Part shown: positions 35,252-43,735 of the stretch, one piece after another
Numbering within the stretch: position 1 is the stretch's first letter
Layout: every line of letters begins with the position of its first letter
NCBI GenBank assembly: GCA_964402505.1
Contig: CAYOCP010000013.1
Span: 47,610 to 111,609, forward strand
Direction of reading: 5' to 3'
DNA: 64,000 bases
Source of the DNA: SLRI01 sp964402505
GTDB lineage: Bacteria > Pseudomonadota > Alphaproteobacteria > Geminicoccales > Geminicoccaceae
Position numbers and translations under genes: made by a program
Notes under the pieces: generated by a model
Told to the model about the DNA's origin: nothing
Databases searched by the model: none
Seen by the model: only the letters and a program-made list of their open reading frames with translations

Positions 35252-35305
35252 GTATCCTCCTTATGAGCGATACTGGCTGGACGGGCGCTCCATTTGGACA
35301 CGCCC
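35252..35305 (-). promoter_or_regulatory. ROSE-like RNA thermometer before hsp20
   Basis: On the minus strand the 3'-most hairpin pairs GUAUC-(G)-CU with AGGAUAC: the anti-Shine-Dalgarno UCGCU with one bulged G lies against the AGGA of the ribosome site, the hallmark of ROSE elements. A second stem just upstream joins GGGCG and CGCCC (35283-35305) and encloses TCCA/TGGA. Melting on warming would free the GGAGG. Position and pattern agree with rhizobial ROSE elements. Confidence 0.65.
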
Positions 35306-35423
35306 TTCTCAATGCTTGCCGAACTCGCGAGGCGACCTTCGGCACCCGAAGATGTGGGAAGGCCGGGGGCCGATTCAAGAGGCTCGACGCCATCCCGGCA
35401 TCGGGCCGGACCGCAGGCCGCCC

Positions 35424-36071
35424 ATGCCCCTGAGGCGCCCCGCCCCCGGCCACGACTGCCCCCTCTGCCCGAGGCTGGTCGCCTTCCGTGAGGCGGCCCG
35501 GGCCAGGGAACCCCGTTGGCACAACTCACCCGTTCCCTCCTTCGGCGATCCGGCCGCCCGGCTCCTGGTCGTCGGCCTCGCCCCCGGCCTCGGCGGCGCC
35601 AACCGCACGGGCCGGCCCTTCACCGGCGACGGTGCGGGCTTCACCCTCTACCCGGCGCTCGCCCGCTTCGGCTGGACCAGGGGTACCTTCGACGCCCGCG
35701 TCGACGACGGGCTCGAGCTCGTCGACTGCCGGATCACCAATGCCGTCCGCTGCGTGCCGCCCGCGAACAAGCCGATCGGTGCCGAGATCGCCACCTGCCG
35801 CCGCTTCCTCGAGGGCGAGATCCTGACGGAGCCGAGGCCGGCCGCCGTCCTAGCCCTCGGCCGCATCGCCCACGATTCAGTCATCCGCGCCCTCGGCCGA
35901 AAGCCCTCCGCCCACCCCTTCGCCCACGGTGCCCTGCACGAAATGGCACCCGGATTTCTCGTCGCCGCCTGCTATCACTGCTCGCGCTACAACATGAACA
36001 CGGGCCGCCTCACGGAGCCCATGCTCGACGCCGTGCTCGAAGGCTTGCGCCGCCATCTGGACGCTCGCTAA
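35424..36071 (+). CDS. uracil-DNA glycosylase, family 5 (UdgB-like)
   Basis: Removes uracil and other deaminated bases from DNA. The 215 residues contain VGLAPGLGGANRTGRPFTGD, the family-5 active-site motif that lacks the catalytic Asp/Asn of family 1, and a C-terminal YHCSRYNMNTGRLT; most relatives have HPSR where this has HCSR. Four Cys that can hold a 4Fe-4S cluster are visible: CPLC near the start and CRITNAVRC plus TCRRF. The ATG at 35424 is chosen because family similarity starts there. It diverges from hsp20. Confidence 0.9.
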   Translation: MPLRRPAPGHDCPLCPRLVAFREAARAREPRWHNSPVPSFGDPAARLLVVGLAPGLGGANRTGRPFTGDGAGFTLYPALARFGWTRGTFDARVDDGLELVDCRITNAVRCVPPANKPIGAEIATCRRFLEGEILTEPRPAAVLALGRIAHDSVIRALGRKPSAHPFAHGALHEMAPGFLVAACYHCSRYNMNTGRLTEPMLDAVLEGLRRHLDAR

Positions 36072-36102
36072 GCTTCCCGCCGACGACTGAAGGGAGACCG
36101 CC

Positions 36103-37383
36103 TTGGGCATCCTGCTCGGCTGCATCGCCGACGACTTCACCGGTGCCACCGACCTCTGCAACACGCTGGTCAAGGAGGGCATGCGCGCGGTCCAGCTCAT
36201 CGGCGTGCCGTCTTCCGGCCTCGCCGTACCCGAGGCCGATGTCGTCACCATCGCCCTCAAGTCGCGCACCGCCCCCGTCGCCGACGCCATCGACCAGTCG
36301 CTCGCCGCCCTTCGCTGGCTCGAGGCCGCCGGCGCCGGGCAGATCCTCTTCAAGTACTGCTCGACCTTCGATTCGACGCCCGGGGGCAATATCGGCCCCG
36401 TCGCCGACGCGCTCGGCGACGCGCTCGGCGCCGGCATCGCCGTCGTCTGCCCGGCCTTCCCCGAGACCGGCCGCACCGTCTACCAGGGCCATCTCTTCGT
36501 CGGCCAGAAGCTCCTGAGCGACACCCACATGCGCCACCACCCGCTCACCCCCATGACCGAGAGCGATCTCGTGCGGGTGATGGCAGCACAGTCGAGAAAG
36601 CCCGTGGACCTCGTCGCCTTCGCCACCATCGACGCGGGGCCGGACGCCATCCGCGCCCGCTTCGCCGAGCTCGAGGCCGCCGGCATCGCCTATGCCGTGA
36701 CGGACGCCGTCGCCGACCGCCATCTCCGCCATCTGGGCGAGGCGATGGAAGGCCAGAAGCTGATCACCGGCGGCTCCGGCATCGCCCTCGGCCTGCCGGA
36801 GACTTTCCGCCGCCAGGGTCGTCTCGGCCAACGCGACGCCACGGCGATCCCCGCCGTCGACGGCTTCGAGGCCGTGCTCGCCGGCTCCTGCTCCACGGCG
36901 ACGCTCGACCAGGTGGACCACATGGAGGAGCGCCATCCGGCGCTCCGGCTCGATCCCTTCGCCCTCGCCCAGGGCTACGCCGCCGAGCTCGCCATCGACT
37001 GGGCGAAGGAGCACCTGGCGCGGGGTCCCGTCCTGATCTACGCGAGCGCGCCCGCCGACGATGTCGCGGAAGCGCAGAAGGTGCTCGGCCGCGAGCGTGC
37101 CGGCACCCTCGTCGAGGACGCCTTGGCGGCCATCGCCCGGGGCCTCGTCGAGACCGGCGTGCGCCGTCTCGTCGTCGCCGGCGGCGAGACCTCGGGGGCG
37201 GTCGTGAAGGCGCTCGGGATTCAGGGCCTCGCCATCGGCCCGCAGATCGATCCGGGGGTCCCCGCCTGCACCAGCCTCGGCGATCCGCCCTTGGCCCTCG
37301 CCCTCAAGTCCGGCAATTTCGGCGGCGTCGATTTCTTCACCCGCGCCTTCACGAAAATGCCGGGCGAGCGGCGCCGGCCATGA
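36103..37383 (+). CDS. otnK: 3-oxo-tetronate kinase
   Basis: Phosphorylates 3-oxo-tetronate from four-carbon acid sugars such as threonate or erythronate (DUF1537 family). The 426 residues start MGILLGCIADDFTGATDLCN, the substrate-binding motif, and end with the ATP-binding part VVAGGETSGAVVKALG and LALKSGNFGG. The TTG start at 36103 follows AGGGAG. It overlaps otnC by four bases, making a two-gene operon. The related isomerase OtnI lies 4 kb away. Confidence 0.93.
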   Translation: MGILLGCIADDFTGATDLCNTLVKEGMRAVQLIGVPSSGLAVPEADVVTIALKSRTAPVADAIDQSLAALRWLEAAGAGQILFKYCSTFDSTPGGNIGPVADALGDALGAGIAVVCPAFPETGRTVYQGHLFVGQKLLSDTHMRHHPLTPMTESDLVRVMAAQSRKPVDLVAFATIDAGPDAIRARFAELEAAGIAYAVTDAVADRHLRHLGEAMEGQKLITGGSGIALGLPETFRRQGRLGQRDATAIPAVDGFEAVLAGSCSTATLDQVDHMEERHPALRLDPFALAQGYAAELAIDWAKEHLARGPVLIYASAPADDVAEAQKVLGRERAGTLVEDALAAIARGLVETGVRRLVVAGGETSGAVVKALGIQGLAIGPQIDPGVPACTSLGDPPLALALKSGNFGGVDFFTRAFTKMPGERRRP

Positions 37384-38012
37384 GCGAGAGCCGGCTGCGC
37401 GACGCCATCTGCCGTTTCGGCCGCTCGATCTTCGATCGCGGCCTCACCTTCGGCAGCTCCGGCAACATCTCCGTCCGTCTCGACGACGGCTGGCTGATGA
37501 CCCCGACCGGCGCCACGCTCGGCACGCTCGATCCGGCCCGTCTCTCGAGGCTCGATGCCGACGGCCGCCACGTCTCGGGCGACAAGCCGACCAAGGAGAC
37601 CTTCCTCCATCTCGGCATGTACAAGGAGCGCAAAGGCGCCAGGGCCGTGGTCCACCTCCACTCGACCCACTCCGTCGCCGTGAGCTGCCTCGCCGAAGTC
37701 GACCCCGCCGACGTCATCCCGCCGATCACCGCCTACTACGTGATGCGCGTCGGCACCCTGCCGCTCGTCCCCTACTACCGCCCGGGCGACCCGGCCCTCG
37801 GCCCCGCCGTGGAAAAGCTCGCCGGCAGGCACCACGCCGTGCTGCTCGCCAATCACGGGCCCGTGGTCGCCGGCACCAGCCTCGAGAACGCCGTCTTCGC
37901 CACCGAGGAGCTGGAGGAGACGGCCAGGCTCTGGCTGCTGCTCCGCCACGAGAGGATCCGCCCCCTCACCGCGGAGCAGGTGGCCGACCTCGAGGCGCAT
38001 TTTCCGGGCTGA
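37380..38012 (+). CDS. otnC: 3-oxo-tetronate 4-phosphate decarboxylase
   Basis: Class II aldolase-type, zinc-dependent enzyme that decarboxylates the OtnK product to dihydroxyacetone phosphate. The 210 residues show SSGNISVR, TPTGATLG, the metal ligands in VHLHSTHSV and LANHGPVV, and the catalytic Glu in TKETFLH. ATGA overlap with otnK indicates coupling. Its last 47 bases overlap the convergent ligase gene. Confidence 0.92.
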   Translation: MSESRLRDAICRFGRSIFDRGLTFGSSGNISVRLDDGWLMTPTGATLGTLDPARLSRLDADGRHVSGDKPTKETFLHLGMYKERKGARAVVHLHSTHSVAVSCLAEVDPADVIPPITAYYVMRVGTLPLVPYYRPGDPALGPAVEKLAGRHHAVLLANHGPVVAGTSLENAVFATEELEETARLWLLLRHERIRPLTAEQVADLEAHFPG

Positions 38013-39582
38013 GCAGCGACTCCAGAGCGGCGAAGCTGTCCGCCTCGGCGGGCCGCTTGTCCCATCTCAGCCGCGCGATGCGGGGAAAGCGCATCGCGAT
38101 GCCGGACTTGTGCCGCTTCGAGCGGTTCAGCCCCTCGAAGGCCACCTCGAGCACCAAGCCGTGCCCCGGCTCGGCCCTGACCGCCCGCACCGGGCCGAAC
38201 CGCTCCACCGTGTTGTCGCGCACGAAACGGTCGATGCGCAGCAGCTCCTCGTCCGTGAAGCCGAAATAGGCCTTGCCGACGGGCGTCAGGGCACCCTCGG
38301 CGGTCCAGACGCCGAACGTGTAGTCCGAGTAGAAGCTCGACCGCCGCCCGTGCCCGCGCTGCGCGTACATGAGCACGGCGTCGATGACGAAGGGGTCGCG
38401 CTTCCACTTGAACCACGGGCCCTTCGGCCGTCCGGCGAGATAGGCGCTGTCCCACCGCTTCAGCATGACCCCCTCGACCACCGGGCTCGGCGGCGCGTCG
38501 CGAAAGGCGGCGAGCTCGTCCCATTCCTCGAAGGGGATGAGGGGCGAGAGATCGAGACCCTCCGACCCCGCCGCCGCGACAACGGCCTCCAGCCGCGTCC
38601 GGCGGTCGCGAAAGGGCAGAGGGCGCAGATCCTCGCCCGCATCGATCAGCAGGTCATAGGCGCGTATGAGAGCGGGATAGGCCGCCAGCGTCGCCTTGCC
38701 GACGCTCTTGCGGTTGAGGCGCTGCTGAAGGGCCGCGAAAGGCGCTATTCCGCCTTCGCCCCGCACCAGGAGCTCCCCGTCGATGGTGCCCTCGAAGGCG
38801 ATCGCCTCCAGCGCGTCGGGAAAGGCGGCGGAGATGTCGTCGCCGCTGCGCGAATAGAGCCGCCGCACGTCCCGGTCCGAGACCACCTGCACCCTGATGC
38901 CGTCCCATTTCCACTCCGCCGCGTACGCCGATGGCTCGAGCACCTCCTTCTCGCGCTCGACGAGGGGTGTCGCCAGCATCACCGGCCGAAAGGGCCCGAG
39001 GGCCGCGTTGACCGGCTTCGGCGCCTTCCCGTCCAGCCAGGCCAGAAGCTCCCCGTAAGGAGGAGCGAGCCCGTGCCACAGCTCCTCGATCTCGGCCACC
39101 GGCACGCCGCCATGGGCCGCCAGCGCCACCTTCGCGAGACGCGCTGAGAACCCGGTCCTGAGATTGCCCGTCACGAGCTTCAGGAGCGCGTAGCGCGACG
39201 CGGCGTCGAGCCGGTCGAGAAGATCGCCCACGGTCCCGACCGCCGCGCCTCGCCGGGTGGAGGCCAGCCGTGCGACGACCTCCGACAAGGGCAGATCGCG
39301 GATCTCGCCCCTGGCCTCCCACATCAGCGCGATGGTCTCGGCGAGATCGCCCACGTAATCGTAGGAGAGCCGGAACAGCACCTCGTCCACCCGCTCCGCC
39401 ACGAGCGCGCGCAAGGCCGCGGGCTTGACCGCCGGAATCTCGAGGCCGTCCGTCAGCGCCGCCAGCGCGTAGCCCCGATCCGGGTCCGGCGTGGCGGCGA
39501 GATAGCGCCGCACGAGGGCGATCTTCTCGTTGCGGGACGGTGTCAGGATCAATCGGTCGAGAAGCCCGGCAAACGCCTTCAT
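37966..39582 (-). CDS. ATP-dependent DNA ligase
   Basis: DNA end-joining ligase of the type found next to a metallo-beta-lactamase exonuclease in many bacteria. The 538 residues have an N-terminal DNA-binding domain (1-200), a nucleotidyltransferase domain with KWDG (Lys225, adenylated), IDGELL, EGVMLKRWDS and WFKWKRD, then an OB-fold domain with GLVLEVAFEG. Its ATG overlaps the exonuclease stop by four bases, so the two are translated as a pair. The 3' end overlaps otnC. Confidence 0.94.
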   Translation of the reverse strand: MKAFAGLLDRLILTPSRNEKIALVRRYLAATPDPDRGYALAALTDGLEIPAVKPAALRALVAERVDEVLFRLSYDYVGDLAETIALMWEARGEIRDLPLSEVVARLASTRRGAAVGTVGDLLDRLDAASRYALLKLVTGNLRTGFSARLAKVALAAHGGVPVAEIEELWHGLAPPYGELLAWLDGKAPKPVNAALGPFRPVMLATPLVEREKEVLEPSAYAAEWKWDGIRVQVVSDRDVRRLYSRSGDDISAAFPDALEAIAFEGTIDGELLVRGEGGIAPFAALQQRLNRKSVGKATLAAYPALIRAYDLLIDAGEDLRPLPFRDRRTRLEAVVAAAGSEGLDLSPLIPFEEWDELAAFRDAPPSPVVEGVMLKRWDSAYLAGRPKGPWFKWKRDPFVIDAVLMYAQRGHGRRSSFYSDYTFGVWTAEGALTPVGKAYFGFTDEELLRIDRFVRDNTVERFGPVRAVRAEPGHGLVLEVAFEGLNRSKRHKSGIAMRFPRIARLRWDKRPAEADSFAALESLLSPENAPRGRPPAPR

Positions 39583-40580
39583 GCCGGCTCCTCCTCGTAG
39601 CCGACGAGGTGCAGCGGTCGCGCCTCGATCCCCTGCAGCTCGCACCAGCGCACCAGCGCCTCCTCCTGGCCATGCGTCACCCAGATCTGCGCGGCACCGA
39701 CATCCCGGATCGTCCGCGTCAGCTCGGGCCAGTCGCCATGGTCGGATATGACGAGCGGGAGCTCCACGCCGCGTTGCCGGATGCGCGGGCGGACCCCCAT
39801 CCAGCCCGACGCGAAGGCGACCAGGGGGTCGGTGAAGCGCCTCGCCCAGGACGTGCCGAAGCTCGAGGGCGGGCCGATCACCAACCGCCCCGCAAACCCG
39901 TCCCGCGGTCCACCGACCGTCGCCGGCAAGAGCCTGCCGAGCGCCACACCCCGCGATTCGTAGTAATCGCAGAGACGTTGCAGCGCGCCGTGCAGGAAGA
40001 TCGGGGCGTCATAACCGGCGTCACGCAGGAGCCGGATGACGCGCTGCGCCTTGCCGAGCGCATAGGCGCCGACCAGGTGCGTCCGGTCGGGGTTCGCGCT
40101 CAGGGAACCGATGAGCCTGGCGATCTCCTCACCGGCCGGCGGGTGATGGAAGACGGGCAGGCCGAACGTCGCCTCGCTGATGAAGATGTCGCATGGCACG
40201 AGCTCGAATGCGGCGCAGGTCGGATCGACGCCCCGCTTGAAATCCCCGCCCGCGACGATGCGCCTGCCGGCCGCCTCCACCACGATCTGCGCCGAGCCGA
40301 GAATATGGCCGGCCGGAACGAAGCGCACGCGGCAGCCGCCGAGCGTGATCCAATCCCTGCCCGCGGCCTGCGTCGCCCGGGCGAAGCCGGCGCCATGGCG
40401 GATCGCCATGATGTCGAGCGTCTCCGCCGTCGCGAGAACGGCCCCGTGGCCCGCCCGCGCGTGGTCGCTGTGACCATGCGTGACGAGCGCGCGCTCGACC
40501 GGCCGTACCGGGTCGATGAAGAAATCGCCCGCCGGACAATAGAGCCCCTCGGCCAGCGGCAGGAGGGGCGGTGCCGCCAT
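39579..40580 (-). CDS. ligase-associated DNA exonuclease (metallo-beta-lactamase fold)
   Basis: Nuclease of the beta-CASP type that travels with the ligase. The 333 residues contain ALVTHGHSDHARAGHG (HxHxDH), VPAGHILGSAQI, AGGDFKRG, SEATFGLPVF and, near the end, WVTHGQEEALVRW. The ATG at 40580 is chosen because similarity begins at LPLAEGLYCPAGDFFIDP. It probably prepares DNA ends for sealing by the downstream ligase. Confidence 0.93.
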   Translation of the reverse strand: MAAPPLLPLAEGLYCPAGDFFIDPVRPVERALVTHGHSDHARAGHGAVLATAETLDIMAIRHGAGFARATQAAGRDWITLGGCRVRFVPAGHILGSAQIVVEAAGRRIVAGGDFKRGVDPTCAAFELVPCDIFISEATFGLPVFHHPPAGEEIARLIGSLSANPDRTHLVGAYALGKAQRVIRLLRDAGYDAPIFLHGALQRLCDYYESRGVALGRLLPATVGGPRDGFAGRLVIGPPSSFGTSWARRFTDPLVAFASGWMGVRPRIRQRGVELPLVISDHGDWPELTRTIRDVGAAQIWVTHGQEEALVRWCELQGIEARPLHLVGYEEEPA

Positions 40581-40617
40581 GGGGAGACCGGTCGCCGGAA
40601 ACGCCGCCGGCGCGCCG

Positions 40618-40652
40618 CTAGGAGCCTGTCCGACTAATGGACACGCTCCTAG
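40618..40652. other. hairpin overlapping the stop of the SDR gene
   Basis: Arms CTAGGAGC/GCTCCTAG and inner TGTCC/GGACA form a 13-bp stem with one C/C mismatch around GACTAAT. The SDR stop codon lies in the 3' side of the plus-strand arm. No T-run follows. It may be a terminator or a REP-like insertion. Confidence 0.5.
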
Positions 40653-41398
40653 CCCCGGCCGATGAACGGCATCTTGGTCGCCATCACCGTCACGAACTGG
40701 ATGTTGGCGTCGAGCGGCAGGCTCGCCATGTGGACCACCATGTCGGCCACGTGCCGTACATCCATCCTGGGCTCGACCTTCATCTCGCCGGTCGCCTGCG
40801 GCACGCCCGCCGTCATCCGCTCGGTCATCTCGGTCGCGGCATTGCCGATGTCGATCTGGCCGCAGGCGATGTCGTAGGCCCGGCCATCGAGGCTGGTCGA
40901 GCGGGTGAGCCCGGTGATGGCGTGCTTGGTGGCCGTGTAGGGGGCCGAGAACGGCCGCGGCACATGCGCCGAGATCGAGCCGTTGTTGATGATCCGCCCG
41001 CCCCGCGGCTGCTGCCGGCGCATCATCCCGAAGGCCTCGCGCGTGCAGTAGAAGGCGCCGTTCAGGTTGGCGTCGACCACCTTCTGCCACTGCTCGACCG
41101 GCAATTCGTCCATCGGCACCGGCGGCGAGCCGGCGCCCGCGTTGTTGAAGAGCACGTCGAGCCGGCCGAAACGATCGGCGCACGCCTCGAAGAGCGCCGC
41201 CACCGATCGGGGATCGCCCACATCGGTCGAAACCGCCAGCGCCTCGCCGCCAGAAGCCTCGATCTCGGCCGCCACCGCATCCAGCGGCTCCTTCCGCCTG
41301 CCCGCCAGCACCACGGCATAGCCGGCCCCGGCGAGGCCCAGGGCCGAGGCCTTGCCGATGCCGCTGCCGGCACCCGTCACCATCGCCACCTTCGTCAT
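40649..41398 (-). CDS. short-chain dehydrogenase/reductase
   Basis: NAD(P)-dependent oxidoreductase of 249 residues. The cofactor motif VTGAGSGIG, the NNAG motif (LFNNAGAGS), catalytic Ser in NNGSISAHVPR and the YTATK motif (Tyr/Lys) are all present. GRRK after strand two suggests preference for NADP. It lies between the exonuclease gene and the OtnI-like isomerase, on the same strand as both, so it may serve the acid-sugar route; that role is inferred. Confidence 0.88.
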   Translation of the reverse strand: MTKVAMVTGAGSGIGKASALGLAGAGYAVVLAGRRKEPLDAVAAEIEASGGEALAVSTDVGDPRSVAALFEACADRFGRLDVLFNNAGAGSPPVPMDELPVEQWQKVVDANLNGAFYCTREAFGMMRRQQPRGGRIINNGSISAHVPRPFSAPYTATKHAITGLTRSTSLDGRAYDIACGQIDIGNAATEMTERMTAGVPQATGEMKVEPRMDVRHVADMVVHMASLPLDANIQFVTVMATKMPFIGRG

Positions 41399-41427
41399 GA
41401 TTCCCGCTCCATCATAAGCCCTTGGCG

Positions 41428-42210
41428 CTACGTCTTGCGGTAGGGCCGAAACCAGCCGAGCCCGTCCTCGGTCCGCCCTTTCGGGTTGTACTCGCAGCCC
41501 ACCCAGCCGGCGTAGCCGATCTCGTCCATCACGCCGAAGAGATAGGGATAGGCGATCTCGCCCGTATCCGGCTCGTGCCGGTCCGGCACGCCGGCGATCT
41601 GGATGTGGCCGATCACGCCGATCAGCTCCCTGAGATGCATGGCGAGGTCGCCTTCCATGATCTGGCAGTGGAAACAGTCGAACTGCAGCTTCAGATTGGC
41701 GGCGCCGACCCGCTCGATGATCCGCCGGCCGTCACGCTGGTAGTTCAGGAAATAGCCCGGGATCGAGCGCGTGTTGATCGGCTCGATCAGAATGGTCACG
41801 TCCTCGGCTGCCGCCCGCTCCGCCGCCAGCGCCAGGTTCTCGAGATAGGTGCTCGAATAATGCGCCCGGTCGTCGTCGGCGCCGATCAGCCCCGCCATGC
41901 AGTGCAGCCGCTTGGCACCGATCACCCCGGCGTAATGCAGCGCCTCGTCCAGCCCGTCCCGGAACTCCGCCTCGCGCCCCGGCAGGGCCGCGAGCCCCCG
42001 CTCGCCCTTGGCAAAGTCGCCGGGCGGCAGGTTGAAGAGCGCCTGCTCCAGCCCCGCCGCGTCGAGCGCCGCGCGGATCTCGGACGCCTCGTGCTCGTAA
42101 GGGAAGAGATACTCGACCGCCGCGAACCCGGCGGCCCCGGCCGCGGCGAAGCGCTCGAGGAACGGGCGGTCGGTGAACATCATGCTCAGATTGGCGGCGA
42201 AGCGCGGCAC
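41428..42210 (-). CDS. otnI: hydroxypyruvate isomerase family protein, OtnI-like
   Basis: AP-endonuclease-fold sugar isomerase. The 260 residues begin PRFAANLSMMFTDRPFLERF, the usual opening of Hyi/OtnI, and carry the metal-binding residues in LIEPINTRSIPGYF, LQFDCFHCQI, HIQIAGVPDRHEP and WVGCEYNPKG. With otnK and otnC close by, 2-oxo-tetronate isomerase is likelier than hydroxypyruvate isomerase. The GTG at 42210 follows GGGAAGGGAAG; the frame extends 30 codons further. The next gene upstream is divergent. Confidence 0.87.
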   Translation of the reverse strand: MPRFAANLSMMFTDRPFLERFAAAGAAGFAAVEYLFPYEHEASEIRAALDAAGLEQALFNLPPGDFAKGERGLAALPGREAEFRDGLDEALHYAGVIGAKRLHCMAGLIGADDDRAHYSSTYLENLALAAERAAAEDVTILIEPINTRSIPGYFLNYQRDGRRIIERVGAANLKLQFDCFHCQIMEGDLAMHLRELIGVIGHIQIAGVPDRHEPDTGEIAYPYLFGVMDEIGYAGWVGCEYNPKGRTEDGLGWFRPYRKT

Positions 42211-42429
42211 GTCTCTTCCCTTCCCTGGCTCTCTGGCCCCGGCCTTCGGCCCCGGTTTGCGGCAAGCGGCGCGGATGAGCAAGAGGGTACGCGGAAACAC
42301 GGTTGAGATCCGTTCGTAACGACGAGCGTTAAACGACCGTTAACAACTCTGCGCCATGATGCGCGCCTCATCCGTCGATGCGCCCGCCTTCGGGTCGTCG
42401 GCACCGTCTCGGCCGATCGGAACGAGCTC

Positions 42430-43611
42430 GTGCCCATGCCCTTGTTCAAGCCAGCCCTGACTCCCCTGCCCGGCGATATCCGGGCCTTGACGTCGCTCCG
42501 CTTTCTCGCGGCCTTTTGGGTGCTGACCCTGCACTACACCGACTTCATGCCTCTGGATTTCGCGGCGCTCACCGGCTTCTTCGCCGAGGGCAAGCTCGGC
42601 GTCGACTTCTTCTTCGTGCTCTCCGGCTTCATCCTGACCCACGTCTACCTCGACCGGCTGGAGCGCGGCGCCTTCCTTTGGCAAGGCTTCATGCTGCGTC
42701 GCTTCGCCCGCCTCTACCCCCTTCATGTCGCGACTTTTTTCGTGGTCGTAGCCTATGTGACGACGGGCCGCCTCGCCGGCATCACGTTCAGCGTGCCCGA
42801 GGCCTACACGCTTGAGGCCGCCTGGCCCAACCTCCTGATGCTGCACGCCTGGGGCATCCAGGACCACATGAGCTGGAACTACGTCTCCTGGTCGATCAGT
42901 GCCGAGTGGTTCGCCTATCTCCTCTTCCTGCCGCTCAGCCTCGCCGTCTGCCGCCTGCCGTTCGGACCTTTGGGCAAGATCATGGCGGCCGTGCTCGGCC
43001 TCGTCCTCGCCGCCCTGCTCGCCGAGCACGCCGTCGGCCGGCCGCTCACCCATCTCACCCACGATTTCGGCATCCTGCGCATCCTGCCGGAGTTCGTGCT
43101 CGGCATCGCCCTCTACCATGCCGTGCGCGTCTGGGACCTCGAGCCGCGCCACGCCGGAAAGGTCCTCGCCATCACGCTCGTCACCCTTCTCGCCGTGGTG
43201 CACTGGCGGCAGGGCGGCGTCTACGCCGTCCTGCTCCTGGCGTTCCTGATCTTCGCCGTGGCGAGCCTCGCCCGCCAGGGCCGCCTCGCCCTGCTCGCCC
43301 GGCCCACCTTCGTCTATCTCGGCGAGATCTCCTATGCGATCTACATGACCCACGCGATCGTCTTCATCGTCTTCTTCCGCGGCTGCGGCATCCTGCTCGG
43401 CGACGGCGCCTCGCCGCATCTCTGGTGGCTCGGGCCGATCGCCCTGGCCCTCACCCTCGCCGCCGCCATGCTCGCTCACCATCTGGTCGAGCGCCCCGCC
43501 CGCCGGTGGCTCAATGCCCGCTTCGCCCGCCGCCGCCGGGCATCGTCCGCGGCCGCCGCGCCCGGTGCCGGCCACGGGATCGCCGGCCAGGGCCGCCCGG
43601 CACCGACCTGA
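42430..43611 (+). CDS. membrane acyltransferase, OafA/YrhL family
   Basis: Integral membrane O-acyltransferase (acyltransferase 3), of the kind that decorates surface polysaccharides. The 393 residues show about ten membrane segments; near the start are ALTSLRFLAAFWVLTLHY, with the conserved Arg and His, and GVDFFFVLSGFILTHVY; RRFARLYPLHVATF is also diagnostic. The C-terminal tail is Ala/Gly/Arg-rich. It is followed by lipid A- and LPS-type genes on the same strand. Confidence 0.89.
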   Translation: MPMPLFKPALTPLPGDIRALTSLRFLAAFWVLTLHYTDFMPLDFAALTGFFAEGKLGVDFFFVLSGFILTHVYLDRLERGAFLWQGFMLRRFARLYPLHVATFFVVVAYVTTGRLAGITFSVPEAYTLEAAWPNLLMLHAWGIQDHMSWNYVSWSISAEWFAYLLFLPLSLAVCRLPFGPLGKIMAAVLGLVLAALLAEHAVGRPLTHLTHDFGILRILPEFVLGIALYHAVRVWDLEPRHAGKVLAITLVTLLAVVHWRQGGVYAVLLLAFLIFAVASLARQGRLALLARPTFVYLGEISYAIYMTHAIVFIVFFRGCGILLGDGASPHLWWLGPIALALTLAAAMLAHHLVERPARRWLNARFARRRRASSAAAAPGAGHGIAGQGRPAPT

Positions 43612-43735
43612 GCCCGCGCCACCCGGCACCCCCAGAGCGCCCGTCGATGCCGGCGCCGACCGGCAGGCCAACAGCCGCGATCCGTGCTAGGAGGCGGTCC
43701 TGGACGTCGCAATCCGAACCGGCACGAGGAGCGCC

